Source of the DNA: a bacterium
GTDB taxonomy: Bacteria > Desulfobacterota > Desulfocorpusculales > Desulfocorpusculum
DNA length: 64,000 nucleotides
Assembly (NCBI GenBank): GCA_037481695.1
Contig: JBBFLE010000008.1
Span: 1 to 64,000 of the forward strand
Direction: 5' to 3'
This document shows, piece by piece, positions 56,033 through 64,000 of the stretch. The notes below the pieces were generated by a model. It did not search any database and was not told where the DNA came from. It was given only the letters and a program-made list of their open reading frames with translations. The position numbers and the translations under genes were made by a program. The stretch's first letter is position 1. Each line of letters opens with the position of its first letter.

Positions 56033-57067
56033 TCACGCCTTGCCCCCCAAGTACAGGCTGTAAATAACCGCGGTCACCACCACGTTGACCAGTGCGGCAG
56101 GCAAAAGCACCTTCCAACCCAATTTCATGAGCTTGTCATAACGCAACCTGGGGTACGTTCCCCTCACCCACACGAAGAAAAAGAGCATCAAGAAGACCTT
56201 TCCCGAGAACCAGACAAACGGAGGCAGCACCGGCCCTTGCCATCCACCCAGGAAAAGAGTCGTCACCAGCGAGCTAAGAAGGATCAGGTGCCCGTACTCG
56301 GCCAGGTAGAACAAACCGAATTTCATGGAACTGTATTCGGTCTGGTAACCAGCCACCAGCTCGTTTTCACACTCTATGAAATCAAAAGGGGTACGACATA
56401 TCTCTGCGGAACCTGCTATGAGGAAGATCAGAAATCCCAGGGGCTGTCTGAAACAGTTCCACTTAAGGATCCAATCTTGGTCCTCCACGATTTTCACCAG
56501 GCTAAGACTCCCTGTCAGAAGCACTACCCCCACCACGCTGAGGCCCAGTGCCAGCTCATAGCTTATCATCTGGGCAGAGGCCCTGGTGGCTCCCAGAAGG
56601 GAATACTTGTTGTTGGAGGACCATCCTCCCAGGACCACCCCATAGACCGACAGGGAGGAGATGGCAAAGATGAAAAGGATCCCGGTGTCTATGTCCGCCA
56701 ATATGCCCTTGCCGAGATCGAACTGATCCAATGGAATTCCCAAGAGGCTCTCTCCCAGAATTCCCTTGCCGAAGGGCACCACAGCAAAAGGCATCAAGGC
56801 GCAGACCATCACTATTGCTGGGGCAAGTAAGTAAAGAAACCTATCTGCCCCTGCCACCGTGATCTCCTCCTTGAATAGCAACTTCAAGCCGTCTGCCAGG
56901 GGCTGCAACAGGCCCCACGGACCCACCCTGTTGGGCCCGAGTCTCACCTGCAAAAAGGCCAAGACCTTGCGCTCCATGAGAGTCATATATGCTATGGCCG
57001 TCATAATCACTCCGAGGGCCAGCAGGATCTTGACCAGCAGCAAAACCAAGGCTCCCAAGCTCACCAT
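56033..57067 (-). CDS. nuoH: NADH-quinone oxidoreductase subunit H
   Basis: The membrane subunit that forms part of the quinone chamber, 344 aa with eight or more hydrophobic segments. MTLMERKVLAFLQVRLGPNRVGPWGLLQPLADG and the acidic loop RTPFDFIECENELVAGYQTEYSSMKFG are the family hallmarks and are complete. It directly follows nuoG, where many genomes have the same G-H order. Confidence 0.96.
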   Translation of the reverse strand: MVSLGALVLLLVKILLALGVIMTAIAYMTLMERKVLAFLQVRLGPNRVGPWGLLQPLADGLKLLFKEEITVAGADRFLYLLAPAIVMVCALMPFAVVPFGKGILGESLLGIPLDQFDLGKGILADIDTGILFIFAISSLSVYGVVLGGWSSNNKYSLLGATRASAQMISYELALGLSVVGVVLLTGSLSLVKIVEDQDWILKWNCFRQPLGFLIFLIAGSAEICRTPFDFIECENELVAGYQTEYSSMKFGLFYLAEYGHLILLSSLVTTLFLGGWQGPVLPPFVWFSGKVFLMLFFFVWVRGTYPRLRYDKLMKLGWKVLLPAALVNVVVTAVIYSLYLGGKA

Positions 57068-57121
57068 CTCATCCCTCTCTCGCCGAATGTGAATCCCATT
57101 GGTACTGTTAGGGCTCTTTTC

Positions 57122-59770
57122 TCAAGCCTTTTCCAGTCGAACCCTCACAAGCTCCCCACTCCATTCCAGGAGTCTGTTCAGGGGCTGTGTCTGGAAATGA
57201 TGGGCCACCTGAACCACCTTACGGGGTCCCCTGTAGCGCAGCTTCACCCTGGCCACCACCTCCCCCTTGGGGGATATTACCCTGGTCAAATCCCCTTCTT
57301 TCAAACCACCTTCTCTGGCATCTTCCACGTGCAGCATGGCTGTGGGCTCTGGACACAGCTCCATGAGAGTAGAACTCCAGGTGCTGAAGGTGCCTGAGTG
57401 AAACCATCGGCTCTGTGGATGCAAGACAAAAGGATAGATCTGGGCATCCCCTTTTTCCAGGGGTGGGCTCCAGCTCTTGAGCTCCAGCCTTGCCTTGCCC
57501 ACTGGGAACCCTTCCTCGTAAAGGATTCCAGTACCGAGCTTTTCCCCATTGGCCGCCACTGGCCAGGCCAGCCCTTCCTCTGGAATACACTCCAGGCTGG
57601 CTCCCCCATATATCTCAACGGCCTTGCCCATTTCCTGCCAGACCTCCCCCGGAGAAGCAAAGGGAAAAGGCGTGCCCATGCGCTTGGCCAATTCTCCCAG
57701 GATCCAGAAATCGCTCTTGGCCTCTCCAGGAGACTTGACCGCCTGCTCCACTTTCTGAATCCGCCTGTCCACGCTGGTGAAGGAGCCTTGCTTCTCCATG
57801 AAGAGTGAGGCAGGCAGTACCACGTGGGCCATGCGGGCCGAATCGCTCATGAAAGCGTCTTGGACCACAAGGAACTCGGCAGCCTTAAGGGACTTCTCGA
57901 CCCAGTCCCTGTCCGGATATGTGCCCACAGGGTTCTCGGCCACCATGTAAACAGACCTTATCTTGCCGTTTAGACATCCTTCCAGGATCCCACGGGCCGT
58001 CAGACCCGGTCCCATGGGAACAGGAAGCTGCCATAACTCCTGGAAGAATTCCCTGGCCTGAGGATCCCCCGCATTCCTGTAACCAGGCAGAAGATCTGGC
58101 ACCAGGCCCAAATCCAGGGCTCCTTGACTGTTGGCCTTCTCCCCATAGAAGTGCAGGCCACAACCCTTCTTGCCCAACTTCCCTGTCAAGACACACAGGC
58201 AGGCTGCAGCTGCAGCCAGGTCCACCTGGTCCCCAACCCCCAGGGTTTCCAGGGAACCAATGATGCAGGCTGTGGGAGCCTGGGCAAAGCAGGTGGCCAA
58301 CTCCCTGATATCCTCCACCTTGGCTCCTGTCAAATCTGCTACCTGGGCCTCATCCAGATTGGCGAGAGCCTCCTTCAGATTCTCAAGACCTTCGGTACGG
58401 GTCTCCACGAAAGCCTTGTCCCAGAGCTGCTCCTCCAGGATCACCCGCATCATGCCGCGAAGTAGCAAACCCTCTGTACCCGGCCTCACGTACATGGCCT
58501 TGGCTCCCATGATGTCACAAAGGGAGGTGTGCACATGATCCACCACAAAAACCTTGGACTTTTTTCTACCTGCGGCCAGGATCACCTGATTCTTGGCCAC
58601 AGGATGGGTTTCCTTGAAATTGCCGCCCACGGCCAAAATGACATCCGAGTCCCTGATATCTTTCACGTGGTTTGTACTGGCGGCATAGCCCAGCAAGGGT
58701 CTGATTCCTTCCAGGAGGCCTCTGTAACTGATTCCAGCTCCATGGTCCACATGAGGGGTTCCAAGGCTCCCGCGGGCCAATCTCTGGAGCAGGTAAGCCT
58801 CCTCGTTGGTCAGTCGAGAAGAGCCCAGCACTGCCAAAGCCTCGCCTCCCCTTTGTCTCTTTATCTCGTTCCAGCGGGAGGCCACATGATCCAGGGCCTT
58901 TTCCCAAGAGACCTCCACAAAGCCATCCCCTTCCCTCAAAAGGGGTTTGGTGAGCCTCTCGGGGCTGTGCACCAGGGGCCACCCGAAACGGCCCTTCACG
59001 CAGAGGTTACCTTCATTGGTGCCCAGCTCATATTGGGAAGATACCCTGGCCATTTTGCCATCCTTGGTCTCAGCCACAATGGCGCATCCAAGGCCGCAAA
59101 AACCGCAAGTCGTCCGGGTCTTGTGCACCTCCCAGGGCCTTGCTATGGGCCCAAGGGGTTTTGCCACCATGGCTCCCACCGGGCAGGCCGAAACACACTG
59201 ACCGCAAAACTCGCAATCCAAAGGACGCCCAAAATCGGTGCTTATCTCCGTGCGTATGCCCCTGTTGACGAAGCTTATCTCATTTACACCCTGCACCTCG
59301 TTACAGATGCGCACGCAGCAGCCGCATAGCACACAGCGGGTCATGTCCCTCTTGATCAGATGGGAGGCCAGATCCACGCTCCCCTTGGGCTCCTGTCTGG
59401 GGAAGGGGAGTTTGTCCACGTCGTATTCGAATACCAGGTTCTGGAGCTGGCACGCCCCCCCAGCCTCGCACACGGGACAGTCCAGGGGGTGCTGGCGAAG
59501 AAGAAGCTGCAACTGCAGCCTCCTGGCTTCTATGACGGCGGGGGTCTGGGTGAGCACCTCCATGCCGTTTCGGGCCGGGTTGAAACAGGCTGGCAGCAGT
59601 CCCCTGCGCCCTTTGATTTCCACCATGCACATTCGGCAGGCCCCAAAAGGAATTAGCCTCTTGTCATGGCACAGAGTAGGGATGCGCACCCCTGCTTTCT
59701 CTGCAGCCTCCAGGATGGAGGCTCCTCTCTCTACCGTTACCTCGATCCCATCGATGCTCAGTGTGATCAT
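57122..59770 (-). CDS. nuoG: NADH-quinone oxidoreductase subunit G
   Basis: 882 aa. An N-terminal [2Fe-2S] domain (Cys34, 45, 48, 62) and the His94/Cys98/101/107 cluster are followed by two [4Fe-4S] clusters (Cys146, 149, 152, 156 and Cys186, 189, 192, 196). A formate-dehydrogenase-like molybdopterin fold follows, with its own [4Fe-4S] site (Cys222, 225, 229, 257). At the place of the catalytic Cys or Sec of formate dehydrogenase there is Ser348 (DHGAGISYRG), so it is an electron-wire NuoG and not an active formate dehydrogenase. It takes the place that a hydrogenase subunit (HndD) has in hnd operons. Confidence 0.94.
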   Translation of the reverse strand: MITLSIDGIEVTVERGASILEAAEKAGVRIPTLCHDKRLIPFGACRMCMVEIKGRRGLLPACFNPARNGMEVLTQTPAVIEARRLQLQLLLRQHPLDCPVCEAGGACQLQNLVFEYDVDKLPFPRQEPKGSVDLASHLIKRDMTRCVLCGCCVRICNEVQGVNEISFVNRGIRTEISTDFGRPLDCEFCGQCVSACPVGAMVAKPLGPIARPWEVHKTRTTCGFCGLGCAIVAETKDGKMARVSSQYELGTNEGNLCVKGRFGWPLVHSPERLTKPLLREGDGFVEVSWEKALDHVASRWNEIKRQRGGEALAVLGSSRLTNEEAYLLQRLARGSLGTPHVDHGAGISYRGLLEGIRPLLGYAASTNHVKDIRDSDVILAVGGNFKETHPVAKNQVILAAGRKKSKVFVVDHVHTSLCDIMGAKAMYVRPGTEGLLLRGMMRVILEEQLWDKAFVETRTEGLENLKEALANLDEAQVADLTGAKVEDIRELATCFAQAPTACIIGSLETLGVGDQVDLAAAAACLCVLTGKLGKKGCGLHFYGEKANSQGALDLGLVPDLLPGYRNAGDPQAREFFQELWQLPVPMGPGLTARGILEGCLNGKIRSVYMVAENPVGTYPDRDWVEKSLKAAEFLVVQDAFMSDSARMAHVVLPASLFMEKQGSFTSVDRRIQKVEQAVKSPGEAKSDFWILGELAKRMGTPFPFASPGEVWQEMGKAVEIYGGASLECIPEEGLAWPVAANGEKLGTGILYEEGFPVGKARLELKSWSPPLEKGDAQIYPFVLHPQSRWFHSGTFSTWSSTLMELCPEPTAMLHVEDAREGGLKEGDLTRVISPKGEVVARVKLRYRGPRKVVQVAHHFQTQPLNRLLEWSGELVRVRLEKA

Positions 59771-59824
59771 GGGTCCCCGTTCCCTGATACGATCTGGTTG
59801 AACCTTTGCCTCACCTGTGGGCCC

Positions 59825-61612
59825 TCAATCTATGGCGTCGAACCTACAGTTGGCTATACAGGTCTTGCATTTGGTGCACTTTTCTTTGTTTATGCGGGCC
59901 ACCTGCTTCTTCTCCCACTCGATGGCCTGCACCGGGCAGTTCCTGAAACAGATCCCGCACATCTTGCACTTCTCGGGATTAACCTCAAAGAGCAGAAGCT
60001 CCACACAGACCTTTGCCGGGCACTTTTTCTCCCTAACATGGGCGTCGTACTCGTTTCTAAAATGCCTGATTGTGGAAAGAATAGGGTTGGGTGCTGACTG
60101 CCCCAGTCCACAGTGGGAAGTGGATTTGATCATCCTGCCCAGCTTCTCCAGATCTTCCACATCCCCTTCTTTCCCCCTTCCTTCCACGATGTCGGTCATC
60201 TTGTCATACATGACCTTTAGCCCCTCGCGGCAGGGAATGCACTTGCCGCAGGACTCATCCACCGAGAAGGCCGTGAAAAACCGGGCTGTGTCCACCATGC
60301 AGGTGCGCTCGTCCATCACCACAACGCCACCAGAGCCCATCATGGCTCCGATCTCGGTCAAGGAATCGAAGTCTATCTGGACATCCAGGAGGCTTGCAGG
60401 CACGCAACCCCCTGAGGGCCCCCCCAGCTGGGCTGCCTTGAACTGTCTCTTCTTGGGGATTCCACCTCCTATGTCAAAGACCAGGGAACGCAGTGTGGTG
60501 CCCATGGGCACCTCCACCAGCCCCACGTTGTTTATTGCCCCTGTCAGGGCAAAGACCTTGGTGCCTTTGCTGCCTTCGGTGCCTATACTGGCAAACCAGG
60601 CTCCTCCGTTCAGGATTATGGGGGGCACATTGGCATAAGTTTCCACGTTGTTGAGGTTCGTGGGTTGTCCCCAAAGTCCGGACTCGGCCGACCGGGGCGG
60701 CTTGATGCGAGGCATGCCCCGCTTGCCTTCCAAGGAGTACATCAGAGCAGTGGACTCGCCGCACACAAAGGCTCCTGCCCCGGGATAAATCTCGATATCG
60801 AAATTGAAGCCAGTATCCAGGATGTTCTCCCCCAGAAGCCCCGACTCCCTTGCCTGTTCTATGGCTATCTGGAGCCTCTTTATGGCCAGGGGATATTCTG
60901 CCCTGACATAGATGTATCCCTTCTCCGCCCCTATGGCATATGCAGATATGGCCATGCCCTCCAGGACCGAGTGAGGATCTCCCTCCATGATGGAGCGGTC
61001 CATGAAGGCCCCTGGATCTCCCTCATCACCGTTGCAGATGGTGTACTTGGGGAAACGATCATACTTGCGGCACTCCTCCCACTTGAGTCCTGTGGGGAAT
61101 CCTGCTCCACCTCGGCCCCTGAGCCCTGAGATCTTTATCTCCTCTATTACCTCCTCTGGAGTCATGGAGGTCAAAACCTTTGCTAGGGCCTGGTACCCGT
61201 CCCTGGCTATGTATTCCTCTATGCGCTCTGCATCTATGAGCCCCCGGTTCCTAAGGGCAATGAGCCTCTGGTTGCCGAAGAAGCCTATGTCCTTGAGAAG
61301 GGGGATCTTTTCCTTCTCCACAGGTTCCTCAAACAAGAGCTCCTTGACAGGTCTTCCCTTCAAAACATGCTCTTCCACCAGCCGCGCAGCATGCTCTGGC
61401 TTGAGCTTGTTGTAAAAGATCCCGTCCGGGAAAACCGTCATGATAGGGCCCATGGCACAAAAGCCATTGCAACCTGTCAAGACCACCTGCACCTCGTCTG
61501 CCAGGCCCCTCTTGAGCAGCTCCTCTTCAATAGCCTGCTTCACCTTGGGGGCTCCGCTGGCTATGCAGCCTGTTCCCCCGCAGAGCATCAGGTTCATGCG
61601 ATAGGTCTTCAA
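59825..61612 (-). CDS. nuoF: NuoF/HndC-type NADH-binding flavoprotein with extra ferredoxin domains
   Basis: 595 aa, longer than plain NuoF (about 430). Residues 1-110 are a thioredoxin-like [2Fe-2S] domain (Cys11, 16, 48, 52). The core has the FMN/NADH motifs GLRGRGGAGFPTGLKWE, NGDEGDPGAFMDR, GAGAFVCGESTALMYSLEG and the N3 cluster (ESCGKCIPCREG with a later TSHCGLG). The C-terminus adds a two-cluster ferredoxin (CKMCGICFRNCP, CTKCKTCIANC). This domain order is that of HydB/HndC of electron-bifurcating hydrogenases and some complex I loci. It oxidises NADH and passes electrons to NuoG. Confidence 0.93.
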   Translation of the reverse strand: MKTYRMNLMLCGGTGCIASGAPKVKQAIEEELLKRGLADEVQVVLTGCNGFCAMGPIMTVFPDGIFYNKLKPEHAARLVEEHVLKGRPVKELLFEEPVEKEKIPLLKDIGFFGNQRLIALRNRGLIDAERIEEYIARDGYQALAKVLTSMTPEEVIEEIKISGLRGRGGAGFPTGLKWEECRKYDRFPKYTICNGDEGDPGAFMDRSIMEGDPHSVLEGMAISAYAIGAEKGYIYVRAEYPLAIKRLQIAIEQARESGLLGENILDTGFNFDIEIYPGAGAFVCGESTALMYSLEGKRGMPRIKPPRSAESGLWGQPTNLNNVETYANVPPIILNGGAWFASIGTEGSKGTKVFALTGAINNVGLVEVPMGTTLRSLVFDIGGGIPKKRQFKAAQLGGPSGGCVPASLLDVQIDFDSLTEIGAMMGSGGVVVMDERTCMVDTARFFTAFSVDESCGKCIPCREGLKVMYDKMTDIVEGRGKEGDVEDLEKLGRMIKSTSHCGLGQSAPNPILSTIRHFRNEYDAHVREKKCPAKVCVELLLFEVNPEKCKMCGICFRNCPVQAIEWEKKQVARINKEKCTKCKTCIANCRFDAID

Positions 61613-61699
61613 GGTCCAGATCCTCCCCGGGAGCCGCTTTCGTTTTTTCTGACGGCTCCCCTGTCAAGCTCTCAACAGCGGCCTCTTACAAGGCCCCTT

Positions 61700-62092
61700 T
61701 CAACCTGCAGTGCTCTCGCTGCCTCTACCCAGGGCATATTCCTCCACCACCTGGCCGCCTTGGATGTGCTCCTGAAAAATCCTCTTGGCTTTCTCAGGGT
61801 TCAAATCCACGTATTTGACGGGGGCCTTCTCCACGATCTCCACTGTGGCCATGGGCTCTCGGTTGCAGAGCCCTGCGCAGCCCGACTGGGTCACCACCAC
61901 GTCCCTGGCCCCGGATTCCGTCACTGCTTCCAGGAAAGCCTCCATGACCTTGCGTGCCCCAGCCGCTATACCGCAGGTGCCCATGTGCACCACGATCTTG
62001 GCCCTATGTTCCCCTTCTCTGAGGGTCATCCGGGCCATCTCCCTTTCCTTTATTTTCTTGAGATCCTCTATGCTTAGCTTGGGCAACTCCAT
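61700..62092 (-). CDS. HndB-like thioredoxin-fold [2Fe-2S] ferredoxin
   Basis: 130 aa from ATG 62092, which has AGGGGGG upstream; the longer frame to 62176 lies inside nuoE. A charged helix is followed by VVHMGTCGIAAGARKVMEAF and VTQSGCAGLCNREPMATVE, giving the four cysteines of a thioredoxin-like [2Fe-2S] domain. It is the small extra ferredoxin of hnd/hyd operons, between the NuoE-like and NuoF-like genes. Confidence 0.88.
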   Translation of the reverse strand: MELPKLSIEDLKKIKEREMARMTLREGEHRAKIVVHMGTCGIAAGARKVMEAFLEAVTESGARDVVVTQSGCAGLCNREPMATVEIVEKAPVKYVDLNPEKAKRIFQEHIQGGQVVEEYALGRGSESTAG

Positions 62093-62111
62093 CACCCCCC
62101 TTGGGCCTGCT

Positions 62112-62618
62112 CTATTTGTATTGATCCAGGATGTCCATGACGGTCCCTGGTTCCAAGTTGCCGTGGGTGTCCTCACCCACCATCATGACCGGTGCCAGAC
62201 CGCAGGCCCCCAGGCACCTGACTTCCACAAGTGTGAAGCGCTTGTCCGGTGTCGTATCTCCCACACCAATACAAAGCTCTTGCTCTATTTTTGCCAGGAT
62301 CTCCGGGGCGCCCTTTACGTAACAGGCCGTGCCCAGGCAAAGCCTTATGGTATGGCGCCCCCTGGGAATCATGGTGAAAAAGGCATAAAAGGAGACAACC
62401 CCATAGATGTAGCTGGGAGAAACATTGAGCCCTTGGGCAAGACGAGTCTGAACCTCCTGGGGCAGGTAACCAAAGATTTCCTGAGCTTCCTTCAGAGCCG
62501 GTATCAGGTACCCGTGCCTTCCGGCGTACTTGGCTATCACTGGGTCAAGCTTGGCAAGTTCCTCTTCCGGTATCCTATCCACTATTTCCACCAGTGGTTG
62601 CTGGCTCATCTGGCTCAT
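62112..62618 (-). CDS. nuoE: NuoE/HndA-type [2Fe-2S] subunit
   Basis: 168 aa. An N-terminal four-helix part (YLIPALKEAQEIFGYLPQEV) is followed by a thioredoxin-like domain with the cluster ligands in LCLGTACYVKGAPEI (two Cys residues) and VRCLGACGLAPVMMV. It is the usual NuoE size. It carries cluster N1a next to the flavin of NuoF. It lies 42 nt after the ATPase gene and 19 nt before the HndB-like gene. Confidence 0.93.
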   Translation of the reverse strand: MSQMSQQPLVEIVDRIPEEELAKLDPVIAKYAGRHGYLIPALKEAQEIFGYLPQEVQTRLAQGLNVSPSYIYGVVSFYAFFTMIPRGRHTIRLCLGTACYVKGAPEILAKIEQELCIGVGDTTPDKRFTLVEVRCLGACGLAPVMMVGEDTHGNLEPGTVMDILDQYK

Positions 62619-62660
62619 GGCCCTCTCACACCCTCCCCTTTAGATGGATAAACCCGCTCT

Positions 62661-63212
62661 TTAGGCCTCCAAGGCCCCTATTTCCAGAAGCCCCTCCCTG
62701 ACCTTCTCCCGGATCCACATCAAGACCTCCGGCTCAGTAAGGCCAATGGGTTCCAACTCCCGGCGAAGCTGGCTACTGTCAAAGCAAAAACTCTTGCCCT
62801 CTCTTATGTGCTCGTACAGAACTTCCACATGGGGCCCCCCCAACAGGATGCCCACCAAGGTGGCCCCCATGTCACCCAAGGGTTTCCTGTCTATGTGGCT
62901 GTGCTGAAACGTGGCACGTACCCTGGTCCCCTTGCCCGGGGTGGACTCCAGCTCCAGATCTCCACCGGCCATGCGAGCCGCCTCCCTCAGTAGGGGCAAA
63001 CCAAGCCCCACCCGCCTCGTGGTGCGGGTCGTCACAAAGGGATCCAAGGCCTTGGCTGTCATTTGGGGATCCATCCCGCTGCCGTCGTCCTCCACCTCTA
63101 GTTCCAGCTTGTCAGCTACCAGGTCTTCTACTATCCTTATCCGAATCTGTTTGGCTCCTGCCTTAAGGCCGTTTTCAGCCACATCCAAGATGTGGAGTGA
63201 AAGGTCCTCCAA
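62661..63212 (-). CDS. GHKL (histidine-kinase-like) ATPase domain protein
   Basis: 183 aa. The N-terminal ~105 residues are a Bergerat ATP site: N box HILDVAENGLKAGA, G1 DDGSGMDP, G2 RRVGLGLPLLREAA, and a late GKGTRV. The rest is unrelated to a dimerisation or histidine domain, so it is not a sensor kinase by itself. The gene lies 3 nt after the PHP gene at the head of the Hnd-type module. This pairing is seen in front of other bifurcating-hydrogenase-type operons. A regulatory or assembly role is unproven. Confidence 0.88.
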   Translation of the reverse strand: MEDLSLHILDVAENGLKAGAKQIRIRIVEDLVADKLELEVEDDGSGMDPQMTAKALDPFVTTRTTRRVGLGLPLLREAARMAGGDLELESTPGKGTRVRATFQHSHIDRKPLGDMGATLVGILLGGPHVEVLYEHIREGKSFCFDSSQLRRELEPIGLTEPEVLMWIREKVREGLLEIGALEA

Positions 63213-63215
63213 GCC

Positions 63216-63965
63216 TCAGACGCCCCCCACCAAGAGGCGACCCTTCTCGCCCCTGAGGGCCAGCTTGAGTTCTTCAAAGCTGGCTTCCTCCACCTTCAGC
63301 CTGCTCCAGGCTCTGCCCACCTCCTCAGGCCTATGAGCATCCGAGCTCCTTACCAAGGGCCACTTCCTGATCTGGGGGAATCTCTCTTTGGCTTCGGGCC
63401 TTGTCATGGCCCAGGAAATCTCCAGAGCATCCAGCTCAAGACCCTCTGGTATCAAACCCAGCTGCCCCAGGATACCGAATCCCTCCCGGTCCACATGACT
63501 GGCTATTGCCAGGCCGCCATACCCGTGGATTGCCTGCACCAGATCTTCCACACTCAAGGTGGTGGCCCCGGCCAGAAATCTGTCCTCTGAGCCCAGGATC
63601 TCGTCTTGTTCATCCATCAAGACCTGGTAACCAAAGATCTCGGGTATGTTCTCTCCCGGGAGGTTCTTGTCCACCAGATCCTGCATTGCCATGGCCCTTT
63701 CCAGATCCGGGAAAAGCCCCAACAGGTGGACTTCTTCGGCTGAAGTTATCTCCATGCCCGGCAGCACGGCCAAACCTGCCTCTGCGGCCCTTCTCTGGAG
63801 TGCTGCCACATTTCTCATGGAGTTATGGTCGCACACAGCTATGAGCTCCAGTCCCATGCTCCTGGACGCCTCCACTATGGCCCCAGGAGTCATTCGCCAT
63901 GTATCTGCACAGGGTGACAGGGAGGTGTGTATGTGAAGGTCTGCCCGGATCTCAACCAGGGCCAT
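63216..63965 (-). CDS. PHP-domain metal-dependent phosphoesterase
   Basis: 249 aa. The metal-binding motifs of the PHP fold are in order: DLHIHTSLSPC, CDHNSM, PGMEITSAEE, ASHVDREG and RSSDAHRPEEVG. Such proteins hydrolyse phosphoesters, but the substrate for this operon type is unknown. The reading frame is open to the right edge of the window, yet ATG 63965 with GGGGAGG just upstream gives the usual N-terminus before RADLHIHT. Operon genes may continue beyond 64000. Confidence 0.88.
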   Translation of the reverse strand: MALVEIRADLHIHTSLSPCADTWRMTPGAIVEASRSMGLELIAVCDHNSMRNVAALQRRAAEAGLAVLPGMEITSAEEVHLLGLFPDLERAMAMQDLVDKNLPGENIPEIFGYQVLMDEQDEILGSEDRFLAGATTLSVEDLVQAIHGYGGLAIASHVDREGFGILGQLGLIPEGLELDALEISWAMTRPEAKERFPQIRKWPLVRSSDAHRPEEVGRAWSRLKVEEASFEELKLALRGEKGRLLVGGV

Positions 63966-64000
63966 GGCCTCCCCGTATCCCCATCTGGTAAAGCCTTCCG

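Noticed and set aside
57122-59770. Formate dehydrogenase or [FeFe] hydrogenase subunit instead of NuoG
   Set aside because: No Cys or Sec at the metal-ligand place (Ser348), and no H-cluster motifs at the C-terminus.
62112-62176. Longer form of the HndB-like ferredoxin starting within nuoE
   Set aside because: The added residues are nuoE sequence in another frame; ATG 62092 has a strong ribosome site and fits the family length.

Overview
The window looks like a chromosome segment of an anaerobic deltaproteobacterium (Desulfobacterota in the broad sense). This is inferred from gene content: a pilR-pilin locus with sigma-54 promoters, a complex I locus headed by a hydrogenase-type (Hnd/Hyd-like) flavin module, a hopanoid side-chain cluster, DUF169 and DUF116 proteins, and an acyl-CoA dehydrogenase with the active-site signature of cyclic-diene-forming enzymes. 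No rRNA, tRNA, CRISPR array, transposase or phage gene was seen.

Layout. (1) 0.1-12.1 kb, minus strand: surface-polysaccharide locus with an ABC exporter (wzm, wzt), wecB, four glycosyltransferases and a large toroid-methyltransferase-methyltransferase protein. It is interleaved with three broken genes (asnB, a glycosyltransferase 5' fragment, a methyltransferase), so the locus is a decaying mosaic. Base composition varies sharply from gene to gene. (2) 12.3-17.7 kb, minus: an O-antigen ligase/polymerase-like membrane protein with TPRs, two paralogous six-cysteine type IV pilins, each behind its own sigma-54 promoter, and the sigma-54 activator pilR. A cluster of TTGTCA half-sites lies at the end of pilR. 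(3) 18.0-20.8 kb, minus: pyrR-pyrB-pyrC with a roughly 90-nt leader hairpin. (4) 21.2-25.4 kb, minus: truA, a sugar-nucleotide epimerase, ugd and lepB, closed by a clear intrinsic terminator. (5) 25.6-32.9 kb, plus: a TetR regulator, a complete RND tripartite pump and a DUF169 protein. (6) 33.1-40.2 kb: hopanoid cluster shc-hpnA-DUF116-hpnH plus a CruF-like membrane protein on the plus strand, facing hpnG and an overlapping HAD phosphatase on the minus strand. (7) 40.4-48.5 kb, plus: addB-addA and an unusual acyl-CoA dehydrogenase, all overlapping. (8) 48.6-64.0 kb, minus: a DMT transporter, then a 14-kb operon read from the right edge: PHP protein, GHKL ATPase, nuoE/hndA-like, hndB-like, nuoF/hndC-like, nuoG, H, I, J, K, L, M, N.

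How the genes fit together. The exporter, WecB, glycosyltransferases, Ugd and the epimerase supply and export a surface glycan. The ligase-like protein beside the pilins may transfer glycan to lipid or pilin. The hopanoid genes cover cyclisation of squalene, adenosyl transfer and adenine removal; squalene synthesis genes are not here. The Nuo locus has the NADH/flavin module and the whole membrane arm, but no nuoA, B, C or D in the window. These could lie just beyond the right edge, which cuts the operon about 35 nt upstream of the PHP gene.

The items most worth following are the acyl-CoA dehydrogenase with Asp91 and no catalytic Glu, the Hnd-type module joined to a complex I arm, the toroid plus two-methyltransferase fusion, the HAD-HpnG pair, and the sigma-54/PilR control region.
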